From NCBI RefSeq assembly GCF_033193315.1, contig NZ_CP136187.1:620001-684000 (forward strand): DNA of 64,000 nucleotides, given 5' to 3'. Shown in pieces: positions 45,041 to 53,399 of the stretch. Source of the DNA: Agathobaculum sp. NTUH-O15-33. Lineage in GTDB: Bacteria; Bacillota; Clostridia; Oscillospirales; Butyricicoccaceae. Every line of letters begins with the position of its first letter. The stretch's first letter is position 1. The translations under genes were made by a program, and so were the position numbers. The notes under the pieces are model-generated. The model made no database searches and was not told the origin of the DNA. It worked only from the letters and a program-made list of their open reading frames with translations.

Positions 45041-45080
45041 AAGCACACTGCGAGCCGCATGGCCGCAGTGTGCTTTTTTA
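45041..45080 (+). terminator. Second copy of the eno terminator
   Basis: Identical to 44791-44827 over 37 bases (AAGCACACTGCGAGCCGCAT...), followed by TTTTTTA. The two copies bracket the hairpin array as a long direct repeat. Confidence 0.8.
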
Positions 45081-45266
45081 TGTCTGGGGGCGATCTGGGA
45101 ACGTGATTATTTCGTTTATGCGCGCCGGGTCGACTTGGGTATACGTATTGCCCGTGGATGGATCGTAGACCACCTCGGGCGTGTCGCCGGTCGGTATGCC
45201 GAACGCGGCCAGCGCTGTTCCCGCACAGAGAGAAACAATGCAGCACACGGCAAGCAGCTTTCTCAT
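45078..45266 (-). CDS. Small secreted protein, 62 residues
   Basis: Starts MRKLLAVCCIVSLCAGTALA: a signal peptide with a likely cleavage after ALA, leaving about 42 polar residues (GDTPEVVYDPSTGNTYTQVD). ATG 45266 has a GAGGGGG about 14 bases upstream, so the start is uncertain. Its 3' end reaches the second eno terminator. Function unknown. Confidence 0.6.
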   Translation of the reverse strand: MRKLLAVCCIVSLCAGTALAAFGIPTGDTPEVVYDPSTGNTYTQVDPARINEIITFPDRPQT

Positions 45267-45285
45267 AATTGGAATCAGTCCCCCT

Positions 45286-45420
45286 CTATTTATCTTCAAA
45301 ATCCCGCGAAAAAGCTTTTTCGATCCGGTCCCATAGCTTGCCCAATACAACGAACCATAGGCGGAACAGTACAAAAATAGTGACGAACCCAAGGGCGATC
45401 TGCGCGATTTCTTTCCACAT
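45286..45420 (-). CDS. Small membrane protein, 44 residues
   Basis: Reads MWKEIAQIALGFVTIFVLFR and continues through one hydrophobic span to a charged tail (KAFSRDFEDK). GAGAGG lies about 8 bases before ATG 45420. It is 19 bp upstream of the secreted-protein gene on the same strand, so probably one operon. Not recognised. Confidence 0.6.
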   Translation of the reverse strand: MWKEIAQIALGFVTIFVLFRLWFVVLGKLWDRIEKAFSRDFEDK

Positions 45421-45462
45421 CTTTTTCGCCTCTCTTCCTTGTGCGTATGGCGTTAAGTACCC

Positions 45463-45711
45463 TTAAGCAAAGCTTTTTTCTTCGTCTGTTGGCGGGCGAA
45501 CGTATTTCTGCATCGCCAAGTCGCATACCCCGTGTTTTACGTAGTTCTCCTGCGCCTCGGCTAGGGTAAGGCCGTGGTTTTCGTCGCTTCTCTGGTGTCT
45601 ACCGTTTATAAACACATCATTTTCCCAAAAACATACGGGACAGATAAACCCTACGGCGCTGTCGCGCGGTCTGGGAAGCGTACGGTTTTTACAGCAAGGG
45701 CATGAATACAT
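45463..45711 (-). CDS. CPCC-family cysteine-rich protein
   Basis: An 82-residue protein with YSCPCCKNRTLPRPRD and GFICPVCFWENDV, two zinc-ribbon-like Cys pairs of the CPCC family (function unknown; often beside polymorphic-toxin or immunity-type genes). GGAG lies about 10 bases before ATG 45711. Confidence 0.85.
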   Translation of the reverse strand: MYSCPCCKNRTLPRPRDSAVGFICPVCFWENDVFINGRHQRSDENHGLTLAEAQENYVKHGVCDLAMQKYVRPPTDEEKSFA

Positions 45712-45752
45712 AGCATATCAGCTCCGTTCCTCTAGGGCTTGTCTGTATCGGT

Positions 45753-46503
45753 CTACCAGTCGCTTGCGAGGAATAACAGCTTGTTTTCCTGCTCGCTCAC
45801 GGCAACAAGGCTATATTCGCCGTGGTTCCAGTTTCCGGGTAGGTAGGGCTTGCTGAACATCACATAAACGTCGTACCGCTTGGCCGCGTCTGTGTCCGGG
45901 CGGTCAAACGGATGGAGGGCGCCCGCGTATACGCCGTGCTCGGCGGCTGCCGCGTCGCTGTCCCGCCCCGACCACACGGCTTTCTTGGAAAATATCTCTT
46001 CGTAGCTTTTCAGCGAGCTTGCGTCTGTTTCAAATTGCAGCGCCGTATCTTTTTCCTCCTTGGCCCATGGCCGGACGGTGCAGAAACTTTACGTTTGCCG
46101 CATTCTCTGGAATTTTACTGGGAAAGCAACGCTCAAGAAGTTGATTCCGATAGTGAGAGCGCTTTAAAACCCTTTCATAGGCGGCAATATCCGTTATTTC
46201 GTTCGTAGCCGCGTCGATCGAGATAAAAAGCAGCGTCCCGCCCATGGAGATACCGAACGCGATCAGCAGCAAAACGGAAAGCAGTACGGACATCGCCTTT
46301 AGCTCTCTGCGCACGGTTAGCAGCGTCAGCTCAGCAAAGCAGAAAAAGGGAAGGGAAAAGAGCAGCCCTGCCCAATAATACGGCTGAATGAACATTTGCG
46401 TAACGATCCAATACGCCGCCAGAAACAGCGCGAAGGATAGGACTGTGAGAGAAGCCGGCAGCGGCGCTTTTTTAAAAACAGAAATGATTTTGTTTTCCGG
46501 CAT
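45753..46503 (-). pseudogene. Membrane protein gene broken by a one-base frameshift
   Basis: The first part (from ATG 46503, GGAGG upstream) has three or four membrane spans (LTVLSFALFLAAYWIVTQMF; VLLSVLLLIAFGISMGGTLL) and runs to a stop at 46030. The second frame opens after a stop near 46093, has no start codon of its own before GTG 45977, and continues EEKDTALQFETDASS...WNHGEYSLVAV. Dropping one base near 46089 (in AAAGTTT) joins them into about 249 residues. Function not recognised. Confidence 0.65.
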
Positions 46504-46564
46504 CGCGGTATCCTCCCTGAAACGATTTGTTTAAACTGCCGCTAAACAATAGCGAAAGTGAGAT

Positions 46565-46678
46565 TTAGCTTTTCAAGTATTTGGTCAGCGCCAGAACCAA
46601 TAGGATCAAAACAATGAACTGTAAAATGGATTGCGCATAGCCGAATAGAACACTTAAGGAAAAGACAACACTGGTCAT
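46565..46678 (-). CDS. Small membrane protein, 37 residues
   Basis: Starts MTSVVFSLSVLFGYAQSILQ, continues FIVLILLVLALTKYLKS: one span with a basic end. GGGAG lies 7 bases before ATG 46678. The form is toxin-like or holin-like, but I do not recognise the family and see no antisense promoter. Confidence 0.5.
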   Translation of the reverse strand: MTSVVFSLSVLFGYAQSILQFIVLILLVLALTKYLKS

Positions 46679-47131
46679 TTACTATCTCCCCAAAAAAATT
46701 GATTGAAAAAAACGGGCTGATTTTATATAGACTGCTCATTATTAAATATAACCCATTAACAGTAATTTGGAAATGATTTTGTCGTGAAATGCCATTTAGA
46801 CGACGTGAAATATCGGAACAGAGAAAACGAACGGTTTTACGGCAGCGCGTTTGGGGCGCTGTAAAGGCGTTTGCGGCGGAAAAACCGCACAAATAAGCGG
46901 AACAGAATTACACAAAATGCTGATAATGCATAGCATTGCTAAAATTATTGTGATATGATAGGGATAGCGGTGTATCAAGCTGGAATGCGAAATGCCAACA
47001 CTACGGCGAGCGTTTTGGAGTACGGCAAAGGAAGATAACGAGACAATAAACTTTGCTGTATTACCTGTGGCTTTCGGTTCCGGCGCTGTGCCGCTGTGCA
47101 GATGAACGCCGCTAAAAGGAGCGTAGTTCCT
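46679..47131. other. 453-bp gap without a supported gene
   Basis: AT-rich. Contains the inverted repeat AATGC-ATA-GCATT (46924-46936) and a TGATATGAT extended -10 (46951-46959) that could start the HTH transcript to the right. TATATA-like boxes near 46725 may serve the small membrane gene to the left. Nothing else recognised. Confidence 0.35.
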
Positions 47132-47425
47132 ATGGAACTAGGAGAAATGATCAAAGAAAAGCGGGAAGAACTCAAATGGTCGCAATTAAGGCTTGGCGAC
47201 GAGTCAAACGTTGACGCGGCTCAAATCGGCAAGTACGAACGCGGCAAAATTGAACCCAAGGTTGCGACTCTGCGGAATATCGCGGACGCGCTCGGCGTAG
47301 AATGCGGCGAACTGTTGGACGACATGCCAAGAAAACGGAAGATGCCGCCCGAAGTAAGAGAAAAGTGCGAAGAGTTATTGAAACTGTTTCACGAATTGAT
47401 GTGCATGATCTACGAAGACTATTAA
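47132..47425 (+). CDS. XRE-type helix-turn-helix regulator
   Basis: A 97-residue protein: HTH domain in residues 1-62 (LGEMIKEKREELKWSQLRLG; AAQIGKYERGKIEPKVATLR) and a helical tail with MPPEVREKCEELLKLFHELM. ATG 47132 follows AAAAGGAG by 11 bases. A terminator follows directly. Confidence 0.88.
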   Translation: MELGEMIKEKREELKWSQLRLGDESNVDAAQIGKYERGKIEPKVATLRNIADALGVECGELLDDMPRKRKMPPEVREKCEELLKLFHELMCMIYEDY

Positions 47426-47428
47426 GCG

Positions 47429-47454
47429 AAAGGCCGCCCGTTTGGGCGGCCTTT
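47429..47454 (+). terminator. Hairpin terminator after the HTH gene
   Basis: AAAGGCCGCCC, loop GTTT, GGGCGGCCTTT. Confidence 0.8.
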
Positions 47455-47551
47455 CCAAATATCCATTGTCATTTCTATAAGTAATAGGCGTAAACCCGCT
47501 CGTTTATGCGCGTCATTATATAGAAGAGCTGCAATCTATATATTACGAAAT

Positions 47552-48061
47552 CTAAGGTATATGACCAATGCGTTTATTGAAGAAGTTTGAGATTATAGTC
47601 TGATCCACGGTGATTGGATATATGCTAATCGATACATTGCCATTCATATAAGTAGTCTCGTATAGAAATGCACTGAGCACCTCTTTCGTTTTGGTATGGA
47701 AAAAAACGAAGATTGCATAATCAGAATATCCATCGTCAGGCAAATAGTTATTTTTCCAAACCAAGGCATTTACTCTGTATAATAAAATGTCAGATGAAGG
47801 ATTCACAAAATTCATTGGAGGTAAATCCAATGAATTTTGTGCCGCATTAATTTGAGACAACTCGCTATGAAGATTCTCTTCAAAAATGTTACACCATTTC
47901 AGGAGGTTGGCTGACTCAATGTTGCCAGACCAACCATACTGATTTAAAAAATTCTTGATATAGCGTCTGTCGTTGCTAGAATATTGTATAACTATTGTAA
48001 GCATTATAACTAATGATATAATGCTAATAATTATAAAGTATTTGTTTCTAATGCGCTTCAT
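47552..48061 (-). CDS. Hypothetical membrane-anchored protein
   Basis: A 169-residue protein with a short basic start and one N-terminal span (YFIIISIISLVIMLTIVIQY), then a polar extracytoplasmic domain. No recognised motif. AAAGGAT lies upstream of ATG 48061. It follows the secreted protein gene by 20 bp on the same strand, so the two are probably co-transcribed. GC content is far below the window's norm. Confidence 0.7.
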   Translation of the reverse strand: MKRIRNKYFIIISIISLVIMLTIVIQYSSNDRRYIKNFLNQYGWSGNIESANLLKWCNIFEENLHSELSQINAAQNSLDLPPMNFVNPSSDILLYRVNALVWKNNYLPDDGYSDYAIFVFFHTKTKEVLSAFLYETTYMNGNVSISIYPITVDQTIISNFFNKRIGHIP

Positions 48062-48081
48062 AAAATCCTTTCATACCAAAG

Positions 48082-49413
48082 TTATGCTAATGATGTTAAT
48101 CGCTGCTCCATGGTACTTGTAGCAACTGTTTTCCATGTAGATGCAACATCGCCATTACCACGAACAGAACCGTAAAACATTTCAACTTCACCGCGTGCAT
48201 GGAAAGTTGCAGTATTACCAGCAACCATTTCATTGCTAAATGTCGCTACCGAAGTAAAACCATTTTCCTCTTTATACGGAGATGATGTCGAGCTGCATTC
48301 AATGCCTGTCATATCGGTGCCCCAAGAGTTTACTGTCCACTTATATCTATTCGATTCTATATCGTGAGATATACCTTTTAATGGAATGGAGATGTTTGTA
48401 AAATAGGCCTGAACCTTATTAACCAGAGCATATGGTGTGGGAACAGAAACATTTATAGCAAAAGCTTTACTAAATTCTGTGGGCATTAACCCATCAACAG
48501 TAAGATAAGAATTCATTGTATTATTAATATTCCAGACATTCGTAAAAGCATGTTCTATGGTATTGACAACTGTACTTGCAGATCCGGAAGAAGGTAAACC
48601 TTTACGTGATGCTGCTATAAAGTTTCCTCGGTTGGCTTGTGTTTTTGTATGATATTTAAAATTTGCGTTTTTTCTAACAGAGCTTTGTCCCCAAATACTA
48701 GAGAATGTTGTCTGATATCCATTCCAAACACCGCTAGCTTGTTGGCGTAATTCAGTATCTTCAACAGTTCTTGTTGAGATTTCCGAATCTAAAACCTTCT
48801 CATCAATAACTTCATCTTTTGAATTAACTTGTTCATTAACAGAGTAAAATAAATCGGAGATAGTCTCAAAGGTAGAACCAAAATCAAGCATGATATTTTC
48901 ACCGATACTGACCGTAACGAGACGTTCTGCTGTGCTTGCATTGTAGTTTAACGAAAGTGTTATAAGATTTTCAGCCGTGCTGTCATCATCATCAAGATAT
49001 CCAGATAACCCACCCGAAAATCCCATATCGCCATTCGCCAATTCTGCTTCATACATTTGCCCTGTAACAGTAAATGCTTGGCTAAGTCCATTAACGACAA
49101 GCACACCTTTGGCTGAATAAAAATCTTCTCGCTCAGGATCTTTATGAAGTTGAAAGCTAATTTTATTATCCTCTTCCACAGCTATGCCGGCGACTGGAGA
49201 AGTTGCAATAGTATTGATTTCGTCAACATCAATGCCATATCTGGCTGCGATAGCCTCTTCGTTATTCACTGTGGCGTATGATACGGTGCCGATTGATTGA
49301 TCAAGCGTAAGACCATCCAAAAGATCGTTTTTCTGGTTGTTGGCAGCGGATGCAGAGAATAGTGTACTAAGTAATGAGACCATAACGGTGCCTGCAACTA
49401 AAGCCTTCTTCAT
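48082..49413 (-). CDS. Large secreted protein of unknown function
   Basis: 443 residues with signal peptide MKKALVAGTVMVSLLSTLFS ending near ASA (residue 23). The mature part is Ser/Thr/Asn-rich, with many predicted strands and no sorting signal or repeats. ATG 49413 follows AAGGAGG by 9 bases; an upstream TTG at 49437 is less likely. AT-rich, unlike the core genome. A perfect palindrome at 49521-49539 lies between it and the divergent padR gene, suggesting PadR control. Confidence 0.75.
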   Translation of the reverse strand: MKKALVAGTVMVSLLSTLFSASAANNQKNDLLDGLTLDQSIGTVSYATVNNEEAIAARYGIDVDEINTIATSPVAGIAVEEDNKISFQLHKDPEREDFYSAKGVLVVNGLSQAFTVTGQMYEAELANGDMGFSGGLSGYLDDDDSTAENLITLSLNYNASTAERLVTVSIGENIMLDFGSTFETISDLFYSVNEQVNSKDEVIDEKVLDSEISTRTVEDTELRQQASGVWNGYQTTFSSIWGQSSVRKNANFKYHTKTQANRGNFIAASRKGLPSSGSASTVVNTIEHAFTNVWNINNTMNSYLTVDGLMPTEFSKAFAINVSVPTPYALVNKVQAYFTNISIPLKGISHDIESNRYKWTVNSWGTDMTGIECSSTSSPYKEENGFTSVATFSNEMVAGNTATFHARGEVEMFYGSVRGNGDVASTWKTVATSTMEQRLTSLA

Positions 49414-49520
49414 AATAGGGTCCTCCTTTTTCGACAATTAATGGTTGTGTATATAACCCAATTAGTTGATTTGTTGTAAGATCAAAAATAAACTGTGCAC
49501 TGTTTATCTATATTTACTAT

Positions 49521-49539
49521 AAAGCTTAATTAAAGCTTT
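49521..49539. promoter_or_regulatory. Palindrome AAAGCTT-n5-AAGCTTT, candidate PadR operator
   Basis: 7-bp perfect arms around AATTA, located between divergent padR and secreted-protein genes and 15 bp upstream of the padR -35. Confidence 0.45.
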
Positions 49540-49553
49540 GTCAATGCTAATTA

Positions 49554-49582
49554 TTGATTTTATAAAAAAATTGTGTTATGAT
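49554..49582 (+). promoter_or_regulatory. Promoter of the padR operon
   Basis: TTGATT (49554-49559), 17 bp, TATGAT (49577-49582), with an extended TG at 49574-49575. Confidence 0.7.
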
Positions 49583-49615
49583 AATTGCAACAAACATGTT
49601 TGGTGAGTTGAAATA

Positions 49616-49990
49616 ATGAAAAAAGATAAACCTGCTTCAAAGGATTCAGGCCACTCCTTTGAGGACTATATCAAGCGGGCAGCTAACCCATTGCTGGTGT
49701 TGCTGTTGCTCCGTGAAAGGCCAATGTATGTGTACGAAATGGCGCAGGCGCTGGAAGACAGAAGCGATGGTAGATATTCTATTTCGCTCCTTTACCCGGT
49801 GCTTTATAGGCTTACCTCGCAGGGGTATGTGCAGGAGGGCGAAAAGAAGGTCTCCGAAGATAACCGTGTGCGGCAATACTATGAAATAACGCCGGAAGGC
49901 ATTGCGTATTATGAAGAGATATGCGGTGTCTATGACCAGATGATGGCCACCATACAGAAGATCAGAGACAGCGGGGTAACACCACAATGA
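49616..49990 (+). CDS. PadR-family transcriptional regulator
   Basis: A 124-residue winged-helix protein: NPLLVLLLLRERPMYVYEMA, SISLLYPVLYRLTSQGYVQE and VRQYYEITPEGIAYYEE are the PadR core. PadR proteins repress transport or stress genes and respond to small ligands. No strong ribosome binding site is seen before the ATG. The end overlaps the next gene (ATGA). Confidence 0.9.
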   Translation: MKKDKPASKDSGHSFEDYIKRAANPLLVLLLLRERPMYVYEMAQALEDRSDGRYSISLLYPVLYRLTSQGYVQEGEKKVSEDNRVRQYYEITPEGIAYYEEICGVYDQMMATIQKIRDSGVTPQ

Positions 49991-50415
49991 CAGCAAACAA
50001 AGACATCAACAAATATCTGCGGCAAACATCGCGCAAGCTATGCTGCTCCAAATCAACAAAAGAAGCACTGATGCAGGGATTTGGAGACGAGCTGGAAGAC
50101 CACGATTTGCTGGATTACAACGCCATTTGTCAAGCTCATGGCTCGCCTGCGGAAGCAGCAAGCTTTATGATGGAGGATATTGACGAAGGCGAAATCAGGC
50201 AGCACAGACGCAAACGGCGGTTTCAAATCGTCGGGGTGTTGGTTGCGCTGGTGGTTGTGATCGGTGTGCTGGGGAGCTTCGCGGCGGATGCTTGGAGCAA
50301 GTTTTATCAGCCGGGGACGACCGTTGTTGTTACCGATGAACTCAGAATAGTAGACGAACAAGAATTACCCGATGGAACAGCCGACAACATAGTAGAAAAG
50401 GGGTACTTACCATGA
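49987..50415 (+). CDS. Membrane protein of a PadR operon (DUF6120-like)
   Basis: A 142-residue protein. Cytosolic part (1-78) with LMQGFGDELEDHDLL, similar to the N-terminus of membrane proteins that pair with PadR; one span at about 80-98 (IVGVLVALVVVIGVLGSFA); short outer tail. 4-base overlaps on both sides bind it in a three-gene operon. The family name is from memory and unsure. Confidence 0.7.
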   Translation: MTANKDINKYLRQTSRKLCCSKSTKEALMQGFGDELEDHDLLDYNAICQAHGSPAEAASFMMEDIDEGEIRQHRRKRRFQIVGVLVALVVVIGVLGSFAADAWSKFYQPGTTVVVTDELRIVDEQELPDGTADNIVEKGYLP

Positions 50416-50840
50416 GAAGCAAATTAAGATTTTCAGCAATTATTTTAGCTGTTGTAATGATGTTTTCAAATTTTGCCTTTGCAGCTCAGGATGACCGTGT
50501 AGATCTGGGTAATGGGTTTTACATGATAACAACTGAAAAAATGTCCGATATTCAGCTATATGATGGGAGTAAAACGGTCGAAAAAACGGGTAATGTGTAT
50601 TATAGTGGTACGCATGTAGGTAGCATTACTCTAACGGCCACTTTTGTATATGGTGGTTCGTCGGTTGCGGTTACCAGCAAATCCATTTCGGTATCAACAG
50701 ATAATGGTTGGAGCTATAAAAATTCCAAGACCAGCAGCAGCGGCGGTACGGCTACCGCATCCTGCACGTTCTATAAGGGTTCGCAAAGCACCTCGGCCAG
50801 CGTTTCTATGACTTGCGATAAAAATGGCAACGTGTCTTAA
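50412..50840 (+). CDS. Secreted Ser/Thr-rich protein (DUF6147-like)
   Basis: A 142-residue protein with signal peptide SAIILAVVMMFSNFAFA (cut near AFA, residue 24). The mature part is about 118 residues, rich in Ser, Thr and Gly with alternating strands (SKTSSSGGTATASCTFYKGS) and two cysteines. AAAAGGGG precedes the ATG, which overlaps the upstream stop. Possibly an adhesin-like or envelope-stress product; family name unsure. Confidence 0.68.
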   Translation: MRSKLRFSAIILAVVMMFSNFAFAAQDDRVDLGNGFYMITTEKMSDIQLYDGSKTVEKTGNVYYSGTHVGSITLTATFVYGGSSVAVTSKSISVSTDNGWSYKNSKTSSSGGTATASCTFYKGSQSTSASVSMTCDKNGNVS

Positions 50841-50868
50841 GTATTTAACAAACACTCTTTTCATTTCG

Positions 50869-50897
50869 GGGCGTCCGCAAGTATGCGGACGCCCTTT
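50869..50897 (+). terminator. Rho-independent terminator of the padR operon
   Basis: GGGCGTCCGCA, loop AGTA, TGCGGACGCCC, then TTTCT. Confidence 0.9.
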
Positions 50898-50985
50898 CTA
50901 TACCCATCGTCAGGTGCCCGGAGTAGGAATAGGACTGTGATTTTGCCGATTTCACACTTTGTTAATGCAACGCGGGGTAAAAAGC

Positions 50986-51016
50986 GGTATAATAGTTGCA
51001 CGGCAACTATTATACC
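50986..51016. promoter_or_regulatory. Perfect 14-bp palindrome containing TATAAT on both strands
   Basis: GGTATAATAGTTGC, ACG, GCAACTATTATACC. It carries an outward -10-like box on each strand. It lies 50-70 bp upstream of the response-regulator promoter, so it may be its operator or an extra promoter. Confidence 0.45.
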
Positions 51017-51064
51017 TGTATTAAATTCATTATGCCCCAGCGGCGCATAAGCGTGTTTGACTCT

Positions 51065-51092
51065 TTGGAAATGCTTGCCGCTGTGGTATAAT
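51065..51092 (+). promoter_or_regulatory. Promoter of the two-component system
   Basis: TTGGAA (51065-51070), 16 bp, TATAAT (51087-51092). The start near 51099 makes ATG 51131 the first usable start. Confidence 0.65.
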
Positions 51093-51130
51093 GAAAAATG
51101 TATAACATTGGGAAAGCGGGTTTTAAAACC

Positions 51131-51811
51131 ATGGCTAAAAAAATACTCATCGTGGAAGACGAAGCGAATATTCGCGAATTATTGCGGCTCTACCTCGAAC
51201 GCGAGGGTTACATTGTTTTGGAAGCGGAAAACGGCGTGGAGGGCGTGAAATACTGGAAAAGTGAAAAGCCCGATATGCTGCTGCTCGATGTGATGATGCC
51301 GGTCATGGACGGCTGGGCCGTCTGCAAAGAGATACGCGCGGAAAGCGACGTACCCATCATCATGCTCACGGCCAAGGGTGAGACAAACGACCGCGTCAAT
51401 GGTCTGGAAATGGGCGCGGACGACTATATTGTAAAGCCGCTTGATATGCGTGAGGTCATTGCCCGCGTGCGCGCGGTCTTTCGCCGCATGGCGCCGGACG
51501 ATGTGCCGGAGAAGATTTCGTTTGACAAGCTGACGATTGACAAGCAGGCCTACGACCTTATCATAGACGGCAAGCGTGTGGACGCGCCGCCTAAGGAGAT
51601 TGAGCTTTTATATTTCCTCGCATCCAGCCCCAATCGCGTGTTCACCCGCGCGCAGCTTTTGGACGATGTATGGGGCTTTGATTACTTTGGCGACACGCGC
51701 ACGGTGGACGTGCACGTAAAGCGCCTGCGTGAAAAGCTGGAAGGCGTTTCGGACAAATGGGAGCTTAAAACCGTTTGGGGCGTGGGCTACAAGTTCGAGA
51801 CCAAGGAGTAG
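51131..51811 (+). CDS. OmpR/PhoB-family response regulator
   Basis: A 226-residue protein. The receiver domain (1-120) has the acidic pair in LIVEDEANI, phosphorylation Asp in LLLDVMMPVMDGW, and the lysine of YIVKPLDMRE. The winged-helix output domain (about 128-226) has the transactivation loop and TRAQLLDDVWG...RTVDVHVKRLREKL. It pairs with the histidine kinase 2 bp downstream. ATG 51098 is at the transcript start and rejected. Confidence 0.93.
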   Translation: MAKKILIVEDEANIRELLRLYLEREGYIVLEAENGVEGVKYWKSEKPDMLLLDVMMPVMDGWAVCKEIRAESDVPIIMLTAKGETNDRVNGLEMGADDYIVKPLDMREVIARVRAVFRRMAPDDVPEKISFDKLTIDKQAYDLIIDGKRVDAPPKEIELLYFLASSPNRVFTRAQLLDDVWGFDYFGDTRTVDVHVKRLREKLEGVSDKWELKTVWGVGYKFETKE

Positions 51812-51813
51812 CC

Positions 51814-53307
51814 ATGGGCAGACATACCTTCTTTTTTAAAAACTATTTGGCGCACGTATGCCTGATCGTATTTGCGTTCGCTTTGGCGGGCGGCACCTTC
51901 TATTACCAGATGAGCGCCTATGCGCTTACCGCTAAGCAGGCCGAAATGCGCACCACGGTTTCCAACATCGCGGTGCAGACCAAGCAGCTCGTGAGCGCGG
52001 AAAACGAAGTTGTGCGCCAGTTCTTTAACGCTAATATTGCCGCCAGCGCCAAACACGATGATATTACCGTGCTGGTCACCGACGCTTCCGGTATCGTACA
52101 GCTCATCGCCCTGCCGAACGGCTCCATGGCGACCGACCCCGGCTATATCATATCCGCCTCCGCCGCGCGTCAGGTGCGCCTGACCGGCTCCTATGCGGAG
52201 GTCGGCTCTATGGGCGTGTTTGCCGAAACCTCGAACTATGCGGTCGGCACGGGCGTGAAGAACGACGAGGATGAGTTGATCGCCATGGTATTCGTCGCCA
52301 CGGAGGACCGCGCGGTGGCCGGTACCATCCGTCACTCGACGCAGACCCTGCTGCTGATCATTCTGATCACGCTCGCGGGCGCGCTGATCATTTCCTTTAT
52401 CATTTCGCGGCATATGACGCGCCCGCTGAAAACCATCGCGGCGGCGGCCAAAGAATTTGCCGCCGGTAATTTTGATGTGCGCGTGCCCGAGGATAACCAC
52501 TGTATTGAAATAGACGAACTGGCCGTTTCCTTTAACAACATGGCGCGCGACCTTGACCAACTGGAAGAGCTGACGCGCGGCTTTATCGGGAACGTCAGCC
52601 ATGAATTCAAAACGCCGATGACCACGATCGGCGGCTTTGTGGACGGCATTGTGGACGGTACCATCCCGCCCGACCAGCAGGATAAATACCTGCGCATCAT
52701 CGCGGAGGAAACGCGCCGCCTGTCCCGCATGGTCAACCGTATGCTGGACGCGGCCAAAATTCAATCCGGCGAATTGATTCTAAGCCCGGCCCCGTTCGAC
52801 TTTACCGAAATGACCAGCCAGATCATTCTATCCTTTGAACAGAAGATCGAAGCGCGCCATATCGAGGTCGACTGTGAGCTGGACGACCGCCTTGTCGTCA
52901 TGGGCGACCGCGATCATGTATTCCGCGCGGTATACAACCTTGTCGACAACGCGGTGAAGTTTACCGAGGACGGCGGCAAGCTGACGCTGCACGCGCGGGA
53001 GGCGGGCAAGGACTGCGCGTTCTCCATCATCAACACGGGCGCGGGCATCTCCGAAGAGGACCTGCCCCATGTGTTCGACCGTTTCTATAAGGCCGACCGC
53101 TCGCGTTCGCTCGATAAAACGGGCGCGGGGCTTGGGCTGTATATTGTAAAGAATATCATCAACCTGCACGGCGGCGAAATTTCCGTCCGTTCGGACGGCG
53201 GCGAAACGGAATTCAGCTTCACCCTGCCGCTCGCACCGCAGCCGGTTCCGCAGAAAAACGCGCGCCGGGAAGAGGACGAAACGCCCCCCGCCGAGCCGAA
53301 GGCTTAA
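51814..53307 (+). CDS. Sensor histidine kinase
   Basis: 497 residues: N-terminal span (about 9-33), extracytoplasmic sensor (about 34-172), second span (about 175-197), HAMP (about 198-250), HisKA with H-box FIGNVSHEFKTPM, HATPase with NLVDNAVKFTEDGG, TGAGISEEDLPHVFDRFYK and TGAGLGLYIVKN. ATG 51814 follows AAGGAG. Its short Pro-rich tail and the adjacent htrA suggest an envelope-stress role, which is inference. Confidence 0.93.
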   Translation: MGRHTFFFKNYLAHVCLIVFAFALAGGTFYYQMSAYALTAKQAEMRTTVSNIAVQTKQLVSAENEVVRQFFNANIAASAKHDDITVLVTDASGIVQLIALPNGSMATDPGYIISASAARQVRLTGSYAEVGSMGVFAETSNYAVGTGVKNDEDELIAMVFVATEDRAVAGTIRHSTQTLLLIILITLAGALIISFIISRHMTRPLKTIAAAAKEFAAGNFDVRVPEDNHCIEIDELAVSFNNMARDLDQLEELTRGFIGNVSHEFKTPMTTIGGFVDGIVDGTIPPDQQDKYLRIIAEETRRLSRMVNRMLDAAKIQSGELILSPAPFDFTEMTSQIILSFEQKIEARHIEVDCELDDRLVVMGDRDHVFRAVYNLVDNAVKFTEDGGKLTLHAREAGKDCAFSIINTGAGISEEDLPHVFDRFYKADRSRSLDKTGAGLGLYIVKNIINLHGGEISVRSDGGETEFSFTLPLAPQPVPQKNARREEDETPPAEPKA

Positions 53308-53399
53308 AGCTTTTTAAAAATTTGTTCATATTGTTTACAATGAAACACCACAATCGGGAATTACAATAAAGCCATAAACCGATAGGGAGGCATAAAACC

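Noticed and set aside
45296..45526. 76-codon minus-strand ORF with basic composition
   Set aside because: It is a shifted frame across the supported 44-codon membrane gene and the end of the CPCC gene, with no start signal.
46565..46678. Second type I toxin locus
   Set aside because: The 37-residue peptide is membrane-like, but there is no convergent promoter or shared terminator and no family match.
46542..46892. 116-codon minus-strand ORF
   Set aside because: Odd composition, no ribosome binding site, and it overlaps the better supported 37-codon gene in another frame.
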